A stretch of 32,424 nucleotides of DNA from Polyangiaceae bacterium. GTDB lineage: Bacteria > Myxococcota_A > Polyangia > Polyangiales > Polyangiaceae. The notes below the pieces were generated by a model. The model was not told where the DNA came from. It did no database searches and saw only the letters and a program-made list of their open reading frames with translations. Where the stretch lies: NCBI GenBank assembly GCA_022842465.1, contig JALHPN010000093.1:1-32424 (forward strand). Reading direction: 5' to 3'. How positions within the stretch are numbered: position 1 is the stretch's first letter; every line of letters starts with the position of its first letter. This document shows, piece by piece, positions 23,091 through 31,739 of the stretch. Both the position numbers and the translations under genes were made by a program.

Positions 23091-23099
23091 CGTCAGCGG
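23084..23099. terminator. Perfect palindrome across both convergent stop codons
   Basis: CCGCTGACGTCAGCGG is a perfect 16-bp palindrome covering the stop of kinase 2 (TGA 23088-23090) and that of the FHA activator (TCA 23093-23095). As RNA it can form a 6-bp stem with an ACGT loop on either strand. There is no T-tract, so termination is possible but not proven. Confidence 0.4.
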
Positions 23100-24412
23100 T
23101 CGAGGTCGTGCTTGCGGATCAGCCGATGGACGTAGCTCCGCGCGAGCCCCGACGCCTCCGCGACCGCGGAGACGTTGCCCCCGTGCGCCCGGAGCGCCTC
23201 GGTGACGTAGGTGCGCTCGAGGTGCTCGAGGACCGCGTCCCGGACGTCCTTGAAGGCGATCCCCACGTCGATCGCCGGAAACCCTCCCGGCGTCGCGGCG
23301 AGGACGGCGGGCGCGCTCCCGGCGGGCGACGTCGTGAGGGAGAGCGCCTCGGCGGGGCCGAGCGTCAGCGCCCGCTCGACGAAGCTCCGCAGCTCCCGCA
23401 CGTTGCCGGGCCACGGGCGGGTCAAGAGCTCGCTCATCGGCACCTCGAGGGGTGGCGCCCCGCGGGAGCGAAGCATGTGCTCGACGACGAGCGGGATGTC
23501 GTCCGTGCGCTCGCGTAGCGGCGGCACGCGAACGGGCAGGACGTTCAATCGGAAGAGGAGGTCCTCGCGAAACGTGCCCGCGTTGACCATCGCGGCGAGG
23601 TCCCGATGCGTGGCGGCGACGAAGCGCGCCTTGATCGGCCGCTGCTCGGTCTCGCCGACGCGCCGGAACGTGTTGCTCTCGAGCGCGCGGAGCAGCTTGG
23701 GCTGGAGGTCGATCGGGAGCTCGCCGATCTCGTCGAGGAAGATCGTGCCCTCCGCCGCGACCTCGACGGCGCCGAGGTGGGACGACACGGCCCCGGTGAA
23801 CGCCCCCCGCGCATGTCCGAAGAGCTCGGACTCGAGCAGGTTCCCGGGGAGCGCGCCGCAGTCGACGACCACGAAGGGGCGACGCGCGCGCGGCCCCGTC
23901 TCGTGGATCGCGCGCGCGACGAGCTCCTTGCCCGTCCCCGTCTCGCCCTGGACGAGGACCGGCGCATCGGCGGCGGCGATGCGCGAGAGCCGCATGAAGA
24001 GCTCGCGCATCGCGGGGCTCGCGCCGACGAGGGGGCCGAACCTGTCGGTCGGCCACACGGGCCGCGTCTCGGACGACACCTCGACCGAGACGCGCGTCGC
24101 GCCGACCGTGAACGCCCCGACCTCGGGGAGCCGCGCCTCCGCCACCCGGAGCGTGTCGACGAACGTGCCGTTACGGCTCCCGAGGTCGCGAACCCATACG
24201 CCATCGGGGCGGATCTCGAGATGAGCGTGGACGCGCGACGCGAGGCGGTCGCCCTCGACCCGCAGGGAAGCCCCCTCCCCGCTCCCGACGAGGGCGTTGC
24301 CCTCGAAGTGGAGCTCGTGCGCGCCGGTCACATCGGACCAGCGCGCCGTCGCGGCCTGGAACTTCTCCGCCCGTGAGCGGCCCTGGTACTCCACAGTCGA
24401 CTCGTCGGACAC
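23093..24412 (-). CDS. FHA-domain sigma-54 activator
   Basis: A 439-residue enhancer-binding protein with an FHA domain in place of a receiver. FHA signatures: SR at 59-60, VHAHLEI, and GSRNGTFV at 78-85. The AAA+ domain (125-350) has Walker A GETGTGKE (156-163), GAFTGA (203-208), Walker B IFLDE (224-228) and WPGNVRELRSF. The C-terminal helix-turn-helix (about 410-435) has GNVSAVAEASGLARSYVHRLI. FHA domains bind phosphothreonine, so activity is probably set by a Ser/Thr kinase such as one of the two nearby. The GTG start has a TACGAT box 7 nt upstream. This architecture is frequent in myxobacteria. Target promoters are unknown. Confidence 0.95.
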   Translation of the reverse strand: MSDESTVEYQGRSRAEKFQAATARWSDVTGAHELHFEGNALVGSGEGASLRVEGDRLASRVHAHLEIRPDGVWVRDLGSRNGTFVDTLRVAEARLPEVGAFTVGATRVSVEVSSETRPVWPTDRFGPLVGASPAMRELFMRLSRIAAADAPVLVQGETGTGKELVARAIHETGPRARRPFVVVDCGALPGNLLESELFGHARGAFTGAVSSHLGAVEVAAEGTIFLDEIGELPIDLQPKLLRALESNTFRRVGETEQRPIKARFVAATHRDLAAMVNAGTFREDLLFRLNVLPVRVPPLRERTDDIPLVVEHMLRSRGAPPLEVPMSELLTRPWPGNVRELRSFVERALTLGPAEALSLTTSPAGSAPAVLAATPGGFPAIDVGIAFKDVRDAVLEHLERTYVTEALRAHGGNVSAVAEASGLARSYVHRLIRKHDLDR

Positions 24413-24419
24413 GCCGCGT

Positions 24420-24425
24420 ATCGTA
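24420..24425 (-). promoter_or_regulatory. Leaderless-type -10 box for the FHA activator
   Basis: Minus-strand TACGAT ending 7 nt before the GTG at 24412. It is identical to the boxes before kinase 1 and the lipoprotein gene. Confidence 0.5.
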
Positions 24426-24450
24426 CCACCGGCCTCGCTCCCGGGTGGAT

Positions 24451-24479
24451 GCCCCGAACGCGCCTGGCGACGTCGGGGC
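24451..24479. terminator. Imperfect hairpin after the che operon
   Basis: Arms GCCCCGA (24451-24457) and TCGGGGC (24473-24479) enclose an inner CGCC/GGCG pair. It lies 39-67 bp beyond the cheB stop and just upstream of the FHA gene promoter, so it may end the chemosensory operon or act as an operator. It lacks a T-tract. Confidence 0.35.
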
Positions 24480-24517
24480 CGACACGGGGGGTGATCGAAG
24501 GCGAAGGTAGCGTCAGA

Positions 24518-25564
24518 TCAGAGGCGAGCGAGGATCGCCTTGGCCATTCCCTCGAGAGGCACGATCGCGTCGGCGAAGCCAGCCTCGACGACCGCGCGGG
24601 GCATCCCGTAGACGACGCACGACGACGCATCTTCGACGATGACCTCGCCCCCGGCCGCGCGGATCGCGCGCGCCCCCTCGACGCCGTCGGCCCCCATCCC
24701 GGTGAGGACGACCCCGAGGACGTCGCGGCCGAAGGCCGAGGCGGCGCTCGTGAAGAGGATGTCCACCGCAGGGCGATGAACGTGCTGCGGGGCGAGGTCG
24801 AGCGACATCGAGAAGCCCTCGCGGGCGCCGTCGACGCGGAGGTGCATCCCCGCGCGCGCGATCGTGGCGGTACCTGGACGGGCGATCGCGCCGTCCCGCG
24901 CTTCGGAGATCGCCAGCGCGCAGTCGCCGTCGAGCCTCTGCGCGAACGCCTCCGTGTAGCCGGGCGGCATGTGCACGACGACCGCGAGGGGCACGGGGAG
25001 GTCCCCCGGGAGCTCGCGGAGGAGGAGCGCGATGGCGCGCGGACCGCCGGTGGAGGCGCCGATGACGACGATCCGACGTCGGGTGCCCGTCGGGTGGGGC
25101 GGGCGCACGGCCGCGGGGCTCGCCGCCGGCGAGGGCGCGGAGGGCGGCGGAACGTCGCGCCGCCGCGCCTGGGCCGCGTCGACGACCTTCCGAACGAGCT
25201 CCCCGCGCAGCTCGTAGAGGCGGTCGGTGGCGAGCGCCGTGGGCTTCTGGACGACGTCGAACGCACCGGCCGTGAGCGCGGCGACGGCGAGAGGGCTCTC
25301 CGCGGGGCTCGTCGTGACGACGACGACGCGAGGCGCGAGGGGGAGCTGCTTGAGCGCATCGAGGACGCCGACGCCGTCGAGCTCCGGCATCACGAGGTCG
25401 AGCGTGACGACGTCAGGCGACAGCTCGGCGATCTTCTCGAGGGCCTCGAGTCCGTCCCGAGCATGGCCCACCACCTCGAGGCGGTCGTCTGCCGAGAGCA
25501 CGTCGCGCATGACGCGTCGCGCGAATGCGGAGTCGTCCACGACGAGCACGCGATGTCGGCTCAT
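24518..25564 (-). CDS. cheB: Chemotaxis protein-glutamate methylesterase CheB
   Basis: A 348-residue CheB of normal length, which removes methyl groups from the chemoreceptor and deamidates glutamines. The receiver domain (4-125) has DDSAFAR, phospho-acceptor Asp56 (TLDLVMP) and Lys108. A Pro-rich linker (137-160) leads to the methylesterase domain with GASTGGP (Ser171), VHMPPGYT (His198) and TGMGADGVEGA (Asp293), the expected catalytic triad. The start ATG overlaps the cheR stop as ATGA. It is the last gene of the chemosensory operon. No CheY or CheD gene lies in this window. Confidence 0.97.
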   Translation of the reverse strand: MSRHRVLVVDDSAFARRVMRDVLSADDRLEVVGHARDGLEALEKIAELSPDVVTLDLVMPELDGVGVLDALKQLPLAPRVVVVTTSPAESPLAVAALTAGAFDVVQKPTALATDRLYELRGELVRKVVDAAQARRRDVPPPSAPSPAASPAAVRPPHPTGTRRRIVVIGASTGGPRAIALLLRELPGDLPVPLAVVVHMPPGYTEAFAQRLDGDCALAISEARDGAIARPGTATIARAGMHLRVDGAREGFSMSLDLAPQHVHRPAVDILFTSAASAFGRDVLGVVLTGMGADGVEGARAIRAAGGEVIVEDASSCVVYGMPRAVVEAGFADAIVPLEGMAKAILARL

Positions 25565-26418
25565 CGGACGTTCTTCCCGTAGAAGAAGGCGCCGCCGCGC
25601 TCCTCACACTGCAGGACGGTCCCGAACCGCATGAGCGACTCCGAGGCGCCGACGAGCAGACGTCCCCCCTGCACCATCCTGTCGGCGAGCGAATCGACGA
25701 CCCGGCGCACCACGTCGTCCGAGAAGTAGATGAGGACGTTCCGGCACACCACGAGGTCGAAGAGCCCGAGCGCGCCGGTCGCCGTCGGATCGAGGAGGTT
25801 CACCTGGCGGTACTCCACCCGAGAGACGAGCTCGCGCCGGGCGTGGAGACCGTCCCCGCGGTCCTCGAGCCAACGCGCGCCGATCTCGACGAGCTCTTCG
25901 TGTCGGATCCCCACGTGGAGCGCGGGGTCCGTCAGCGCACGCATCGAGCGGGCACCGTAGACGGCCTTCCGCGCGCGCGCGAGCGCGCGGGCGCTCACGT
26001 CGGACGCGACGATGGATGTCCGGTCGTGCAGCCCGGCGCGCTCGAGCAGCATCGCGATCGTGAGCGGCTCCTCCCCCGTCGACGACGCCGCGGACCAGAT
26101 CCGCGCATGCCCGCGCGCGAGAACCGCGGGACGCACGACGTTCTCGATCGCCGCGAGGAGCGGCTGCGACTCGCGGAACAGGTATGTCTCGCCGACGACG
26201 AGCGCGTCGACCAGTCCGCCGAAGAGCTCGCCCGAAGGGTCGTCGTAGCGAAGCGCGTAGTAGTAGTCGAGCGGCGTCGAGAAGCCGGCCTCGCCGACGA
26301 GAGCCGCGACCTTCGCGCTGAAGTTGGAGGCGTCGGCGGGACCGAACGAGAGGCCTACGCGCTCCTCCACGAGAGCGCTCAAGATCGCGAAGATCGGCGC
26401 CGAGAGAGCCTCCGTCAT
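25561..26418 (-). CDS. cheR: Chemotaxis protein methyltransferase CheR
   Basis: A 285-residue CheR that methylates receptor glutamates with S-adenosylmethionine. The N-terminal helical domain is followed by ETYLFRE (77-83), the SAM-binding IWSAASSTGEEPLTIAML (107-124), ASDVSARAL and DLVVCRNVLIYF (221-232), all typical. The C-terminus is YGKNVR and no TPR extension or NWETF-binding feature is evident. The ATG at 26418 overlaps the HEAT gene stop as ATGA. The frame runs open further upstream but is antisense-like Arg/Ser-rich there. Confidence 0.97.
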   Translation of the reverse strand: MTEALSAPIFAILSALVEERVGLSFGPADASNFSAKVAALVGEAGFSTPLDYYYALRYDDPSGELFGGLVDALVVGETYLFRESQPLLAAIENVVRPAVLARGHARIWSAASSTGEEPLTIAMLLERAGLHDRTSIVASDVSARALARARKAVYGARSMRALTDPALHVGIRHEELVEIGARWLEDRGDGLHARRELVSRVEYRQVNLLDPTATGALGLFDLVVCRNVLIYFSDDVVRRVVDSLADRMVQGGRLLVGASESLMRFGTVLQCEERGGAFFYGKNVR

Positions 26419-28769
26419 GCGTGACGAGCCGCAGCGGCGGCGATCCGTCGGACATCGGCGTCGGGATCCGCAGCGCCGGATCGCGTGAGCCACTCGCGGG
26501 CCTCGGGGGTGCCCATCGCCGCGAGCGCAGCCGCAGCCGCGCGGCGCGCGTTGACGTTGTCCATCGTCAGCGCGGCTCCGATCGCAGCCTGGCTGCTCGG
26601 TCTCCGCATGCGCGCGAGGGCGGCGACGAGGTTCGGAGCGTCGTCCGCGTCCGCCGTGTCGAGGCTCGCGAGGACGGCATCGACGCGCTCGTCGGCTGCT
26701 ACGGCGAGCGCATCGAGGACTCGTTCGCGTACCTCGGGGCGCGTGAGATGACGGAGCAGCGCCACCGTCGCCTCCTGGGCGGGTCGCGTCGAGAGGTAGC
26801 CGATGGCGGCGTTTCGGACGCCCTCGTCCGGGTCCGAGACGGCGTGTGACAGCGTGGGTACGACCTCCGGCCCGTCGAGCTCCGACAGCGCCGCGATGGC
26901 CACGAGTCGCGTGGCGGCGTCCGGCGCAGTGGCGGCCTCTCGGAGCGTCGCCACCGACTCCGGTCGCTTGGCGATCCCGAGGCCGACCAGCGCGGCTCGT
27001 CGCATGTCGGGATCGTCGGACCGCGCCGCTCGCGCGAGCGCCGCCATCGCGGACGCGTCACGGAGGTGCGCGAGCGCCTCGACCGCCGCGACCCGGACCT
27101 GCCCGCTCTCATCGTCGAGCAGCCCGACGAGCTCGGGGGCCACGTCGTCGACCGCGAGTCGTCCGAGTGACTGACACGCGTAGTACCGCACCCAAGCATC
27201 CACGTCGTGGAGCGCCGAGCGAAGGGCCGACACCACCGAGAGAGAGCGCTCCGTCTGGCCGAGCGCGCGCATGACGGCGGCCCGCGTCCGCGGCAGCTCG
27301 TGGCTCGCCTTCGCGAGGAGCGCCACGACGGCGCGCGGATCGTCGACGAGCGGCAGCCCGTAGATGGCGGCCTCCCGGATCTTCTCGTCCTCCTCGTCCA
27401 TCGCGCCGACGAGCACATCGAGGCCTTCGGGGTACCCGAAGTAGGCGATGATGCGGATGGCGGCGCGACGCGCGCGCGGGTCGTCGGATCGGGCCTGCTC
27501 GAGCGCGAGCCGCTTGCTCTCTTGACTCCCGAGCGACTGGATCGCAGCCGACGCCGCGTGCGAGACGCGCGCGTCGCGATCCGCGAGGAGCTTGAAGAGA
27601 TCCGCGACGGCCGCTGTGTTCCCGAGCCGCGCGAGGGCCTCGCAGGCGCGCACCCGGACATCGGCGTCGGGATCGGACAGGCACGCCAGGAGATCGTCGA
27701 GGCTACCCGCGGCGTAGCCGACGATCGGCAAGAGCTTCAGTCGCCGCGCGCTGTCTCCTTCGCGGATCGCGGCGAGGAGCGCGCGCGTCGCCAGAGGACC
27801 CAACCGCCGGAGGGCGGCGCTCGCGGCCCCGCCGACGGGCTCCTCCATCATCGTCATCTCGACGAGCCGCGCGACGGCCAGGTCGTCGCCGAGCCAGCCC
27901 AGCACCCGCGCGCTCGCGACGTGCTCGGAGGCCGCAGCCGCGCCGAGCGCCTCGATCACGCGCGCGGTCGCGTCGTGCGCGGGCACGGCCTTCGCGAGCG
28001 CCCTGGTCATCGCGTCACCGTCGCCGAAGCGCTGCTCGTAGCGCTCGCGGAGCTCGGCCAGCGCGGCCACCGCGGTGCGCACGATCGCGTCGGACCGCTC
28101 CACGAGCAGCTGCGCCAGGGGGGCGACGGCGCTCTCCTGCCCCGTCCGGCCGAGCGCGCGCGAAGCCTCGGCAGCGTAGAGCGGGTCGGCGAGCAGCTTC
28201 TCGAGCGGATCGACCGCCCGCGGATCCCCGGTGCGGCCGAGCGCGTCGATCGCCGGGAAGGTCCGGAAGAAGTGTCGCTGCTCGACGGCTTCGATGAGCG
28301 CATCGACGGTCTCGACCCCGCCGATCCGCCCGAGCGCCTCGATCGCCGCGACGGCGACGTTGTCGTCCGTGTGCCGCGCGAGGGACGAGATGAACGGCAC
28401 CTGGGACCGACAGCGGCGCCGGCCGAGGATCTGGAGGGCGTCGCAGACGAGCGCAGGCGACGGCGAGCGCGCGAGCTCGACGGCGCGCTCCTCCACCTCC
28501 GCGCGCGACGCCGCGAGCGCGTCGACGGCCGCCGCGAGCCGGCTCTCCCTGTCACGGCGCGACACGAGCGTCTCGAGGAGCGGCTCCAGGGCCGGCTCTC
28601 CGAGGGCGGCGAGAGCGGCCACGACGGCGCGACGGACGACCCAGCTCGGGTCGTCGAGCCGGAGCACGAGCTCGGCGGCGCTCGCCGCTCCCCCGCGCGC
28701 GAGAGTCTCGATCTCCTCGACGCGCTTCCGGTCCTCCGGCGACATCGCGAACGACGGCGGGCGCCTCAC
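26415..28769 (-). CDS. HEAT-repeat scaffold protein of the che operon
   Basis: A 784-residue protein built almost entirely of HEAT/PBS-lyase-like repeats with a period near 31 residues. Recognisable units contain D-P-x-x-x-V-R-x-A-A-x-x-A-L-G, for example DPDADVRVRACEALARLGN and DDPDMRRAALVGLG. I estimate 20-25 repeats. Such alpha-solenoids bind proteins. No catalytic motif or membrane segment is seen. The GTG at 28769 overlaps the receptor stop as GTGA; a later ATG (28745) is possible. Its position between mcp and cheR suggests a dedicated adaptor or output partner of this chemosensory array. The Myxococcus Che7 cluster also has a HEAT-like protein (Cpc7), to my recollection. Confidence 0.9.
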   Translation of the reverse strand: MRRPPSFAMSPEDRKRVEEIETLARGGAASAAELVLRLDDPSWVVRRAVVAALAALGEPALEPLLETLVSRRDRESRLAAAVDALAASRAEVEERAVELARSPSPALVCDALQILGRRRCRSQVPFISSLARHTDDNVAVAAIEALGRIGGVETVDALIEAVEQRHFFRTFPAIDALGRTGDPRAVDPLEKLLADPLYAAEASRALGRTGQESAVAPLAQLLVERSDAIVRTAVAALAELRERYEQRFGDGDAMTRALAKAVPAHDATARVIEALGAAAASEHVASARVLGWLGDDLAVARLVEMTMMEEPVGGAASAALRRLGPLATRALLAAIREGDSARRLKLLPIVGYAAGSLDDLLACLSDPDADVRVRACEALARLGNTAAVADLFKLLADRDARVSHAASAAIQSLGSQESKRLALEQARSDDPRARRAAIRIIAYFGYPEGLDVLVGAMDEEDEKIREAAIYGLPLVDDPRAVVALLAKASHELPRTRAAVMRALGQTERSLSVVSALRSALHDVDAWVRYYACQSLGRLAVDDVAPELVGLLDDESGQVRVAAVEALAHLRDASAMAALARAARSDDPDMRRAALVGLGIAKRPESVATLREAATAPDAATRLVAIAALSELDGPEVVPTLSHAVSDPDEGVRNAAIGYLSTRPAQEATVALLRHLTRPEVRERVLDALAVAADERVDAVLASLDTADADDAPNLVAALARMRRPSSQAAIGAALTMDNVNARRAAAAALAAMGTPEAREWLTRSGAADPDADVRRIAAAAARHA

Positions 28770-31258
28770 GAGTCCTCCCTACCACGAGCCTCGAGCGTCG
28801 ACGCCTCACCTGCCGTCATCCGCTGGGACATCACCTCGCGGAGCCGCCCGAGCCCGTCGCTCAGCGCCGAGACGCCGGACGCCAGCGCGGAGGCGTCCTT
28901 CGCACGCTGCTCGAACCCCAGACGAGCGGCCCGTCCCCGCGACCGGAGGTCCTCCGCCGTCGTCGAGAGGGCCTCGACGGAGCCCCCCTCCTCCTCGATG
29001 AGCTTCACGAGACGCACCGCGAGCTCTGCCTGGCGCTCGATCCCGCTCGTCAGCGTCGTGACCACCTGCGCTTGCTCCTCCACCGCGCGAGACGCGGCCC
29101 GTCCGATGCGCCTCGTCTCCTCGCCGCGCTGCCCGAGGTGCGTGACGGCCTTCACCTGCTCCTGCGCCCCGGTCGTGAGCTCGCCGCCTGCCTTCGCGAC
29201 GGACCGCGCGGCCGTCTCGAGCTGCTTCGTGGCCTTCGACTGCTCCCCGAGCGCCTTCGCCGTCATGAGCGCCTGCTTCCGGACGTCCTCGAGCGCCCGC
29301 GCGATCTCCGCCGCGCCACGCGCTTGCTCGGTGAGGCCGCCCACGGTGCGACGCGTCGCGTCTTGCACGTCGTCGCCGACCTTGCGCATGGCCGACGTCG
29401 TGCGGCTCTGCTCGACGAGCGACGAGGTGCTCTGCTGCACCGCGACCCGCATCTGCGCGACGGCCTTCGCGATCTGGGCCGCGCCTGCCGCCTGCTCTCC
29501 CGCCGCGCGCGCGACCTGCTCGACGCCGGCGGAGATCGTCCCGTTCGCGCGAACGATCTCGCGCATCGCGCGCGCCTGGTCCTGGGAGGCCTGCGTCGTC
29601 TGTCGAGCCATCGTCCTCAGCTGGCCGGCGCCCTGCGCGAGCGAGTGCGCGGCCGTCGTCTGCTCCGCGGCGGCCATCGTCACGGCGCGGCTCTGCTCGG
29701 AGAGGGTCCCGATGCCCTCCGCCAGCGTCTGCGCCGCGACGGCTTGCGCGCCGATGACGGTGGAGACGTCGCGCACGTTCGACGTGACACCGTCGACCCC
29801 GGCGAGGATCGCCGAGAGCGCACGCTCCGCGTTCGCGGCGAGCTCGGCCCCCTCGTCCGCGACGCGCGTGCCCTCAGAGGTCGCGGTCGCGGCGTCGCGC
29901 GCCGTCGACTGGAGTCCGCGAACGATCTTCGCGATGTCCGAGCTCGCCGTCGCCGCCCGGTCGGAGAGCGCGCGGATCTCCTCGGCGACGACGCCGAAGC
30001 CTCGCCCGTGCTCTCCAGCGCGCGCCGCCTCGATGCTCGCGTTGAGCGAGAGCAGGTTCGTCCGATCGGCGAGCATGTTGATCGTCTGGACGATGTCGCC
30101 GATCTCTTCGGCGCGGCGGCCCATCTCACGCATGACCTGGGCGGAGTCGAGGATCGACTGCCGGATCTTCCCGAACCCGCTGATCGAGCGCGCGACCGTC
30201 TGGCCGCCTTCCCGAGCTGCGCTCGTCACGGACTCGGCCTGCGTCCGCGCTTCGGCCGCCGTTCGCGACGCGCCGCGCATCGTGGACTCGAGCTCGCTCG
30301 CGCCGGCGGAGCTCCGTTGCGCGAGCTGGGAGATGTGCTCGGCGTTCTTCGTCATCGCCGCCGCGGAGCGCGCGATCTCCTCGATCGACGTCGCGGCCGC
30401 GTCCACGACGGCCGCGTTCTTCTCGGCGTTCGCTGCGACCTGCTCGACGGCGGCCGCGACGCTCGAGACGTTCGTCGCCGCCTGCTGCACGGCGGTCTCG
30501 ACCTGCTTCGCCTGGTCCGCGACGACACGGTTCGTGCGCGCGAGCTGCTCGATGGTCGCTGCCGTCTCGTCGACGCTCGACGCGAGCTCGCCGCCGCTCG
30601 CGGCCAGCTGGGACATGGCCGTCTCGGTCGAGGCCACCTGCCCGACGAGGTCGTCGACGCGCGCGCCGACGGCCTGGGCGTCGCTCGAGAGGCGGACGAT
30701 TCCCTTCGCCATCTCCTCGATCGTCGTGCCGACCTGCTCGATCGAGGCGGCGTTCGACTGGCTGCGCGACGACATGTCGGCGATCGAAGCGTTCATCTCG
30801 GCTGCGGTCGCCAAGAGCTCCTCGCTCGACGCCGCGAGCTCCTCCGCGTTCAGGGTGAAGCCTCTCGCGGTGCGGATGACCTGCTCGAGGGTGGAGGATG
30901 TCGCCTCGGTCGACTCCGCGAGTTGCGCGGACAGCTCGCGAGACTCGGAGAAGGAGGTCACGATCGTAGAGAGCTCCTCGGCGCGGCCGGCGGCCACGCG
31001 CTGGAGGTCGGTCGCCGTCGCCGTCGTCTCTCGATGCGCGCGCGCGAGCGCCTGGAGCGCCGCAGCGGCCGACTCCAGCGACGCCGCGAGCGCGCTCGCG
31101 TCCGCGTCGGGCTCGGCCCTTCGCGCCTCCAGCTCCGCGACCAGCCGATCGGCGGCGGCCTCGATGCCGTGGAGAGCGCGCAGCTGCTGCTTGAGCCACC
31201 GCCCGTTCGACTGCGGGTCGCTCGTCTGCGTGCCTTCGATTCCGTTGCTCTCAGCCAT
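28766..31258 (-). CDS. Soluble long coiled-coil methyl-accepting chemoreceptor
   Basis: An 830-residue receptor with no transmembrane helix and no recognisable sensor domain; nearly all of it is predicted coiled coil. The signalling tip is canonical: ADRTNLLSLNASIEAARAGEHGRGFGVVAEEIRALSDRA (about 397-435; given here in outline, the turn being near Glu416). The arms on either side are about equal (near 400 residues each), much longer than in common receptors. Candidate methylation motifs such as AASSEELLA (143-151) and AASIEQVGT (170-178) are present. It resembles FrzCD-like cytoplasmic receptors in lacking membrane anchoring. The ATG overlaps the cheW stop by 8 bp. The signal it reads is unknown. 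Confidence 0.93.
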   Translation of the reverse strand: MAESNGIEGTQTSDPQSNGRWLKQQLRALHGIEAAADRLVAELEARRAEPDADASALAASLESAAAALQALARAHRETTATATDLQRVAAGRAEELSTIVTSFSESRELSAQLAESTEATSSTLEQVIRTARGFTLNAEELAASSEELLATAAEMNASIADMSSRSQSNAASIEQVGTTIEEMAKGIVRLSSDAQAVGARVDDLVGQVASTETAMSQLAASGGELASSVDETAATIEQLARTNRVVADQAKQVETAVQQAATNVSSVAAAVEQVAANAEKNAAVVDAAATSIEEIARSAAAMTKNAEHISQLAQRSSAGASELESTMRGASRTAAEARTQAESVTSAAREGGQTVARSISGFGKIRQSILDSAQVMREMGRRAEEIGDIVQTINMLADRTNLLSLNASIEAARAGEHGRGFGVVAEEIRALSDRAATASSDIAKIVRGLQSTARDAATATSEGTRVADEGAELAANAERALSAILAGVDGVTSNVRDVSTVIGAQAVAAQTLAEGIGTLSEQSRAVTMAAAEQTTAAHSLAQGAGQLRTMARQTTQASQDQARAMREIVRANGTISAGVEQVARAAGEQAAGAAQIAKAVAQMRVAVQQSTSSLVEQSRTTSAMRKVGDDVQDATRRTVGGLTEQARGAAEIARALEDVRKQALMTAKALGEQSKATKQLETAARSVAKAGGELTTGAQEQVKAVTHLGQRGEETRRIGRAASRAVEEQAQVVTTLTSGIERQAELAVRLVKLIEEEGGSVEALSTTAEDLRSRGRAARLGFEQRAKDASALASGVSALSDGLGRLREVMSQRMTAGEASTLEARGREDS

Positions 31259-31739
31259 GGAGGTCCTCTCCGATCACCTTCGCGAAGTCGAGCAAGAGCA
31301 CCGTCCGCTCTCCGATGTGCGCGATCCCCGAGACGAAGCGTCCCGCCCCGCCGGCCAGTACCGGTGGCGGAGGCTCGACCGCTTCGCTCGCGATGCGGGC
31401 GACCTCACGCGCGGAGTCGGCCAGGAGCGCGACGGCGCGTCCGCCGTGCTCGCCCACGACCACGCGGGCGTCCTGCGTCGGCGGCACCGGGGCGAGGCCG
31501 AAGCGCACCCGGAGGTCGACGACCGGCACCACCCTGCCCCTGAGCTGCACGATGCCGAGGACGAACGGCGGCGCTCCCGGCACAGCGGTCGCTCCGCTGA
31601 AGGACTCCATCTGGAGCACGACCGAGGCCGGCAGCGCGAGCGCGACGTCGCCGACGCGGAAGAGGACGTGGAGCTCGCCCGCGTCCTTCGCGACGAGCGG
31701 CGCGGGACGACCGGACGACGGGACGAGGGCGTCGCTCAC
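31251..31739 (-). CDS. cheW: Chemotaxis coupling protein CheW
   Basis: A 162-residue CheW that joins receptor and kinase CheA in the array. Signatures: FRVGDVALALPASVVLQM, PFVLGIVQLRGRVVPVVDLRVRFGL (in two pieces, about 62-86) and VSGIAHIGERTVLLLDFAKVI. A short Ser/Pro N-terminal extension of about 20 residues precedes the domain. The GTG start at 31739 overlaps the cheA stop as GTGA. It is followed directly by the receptor gene. Confidence 0.95.
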   Translation of the reverse strand: MSDALVPSSGRPAPLVAKDAGELHVLFRVGDVALALPASVVLQMESFSGATAVPGAPPFVLGIVQLRGRVVPVVDLRVRFGLAPVPPTQDARVVVGEHGGRAVALLADSAREVARIASEAVEPPPPVLAGGAGRFVSGIAHIGERTVLLLDFAKVIGEDLHG

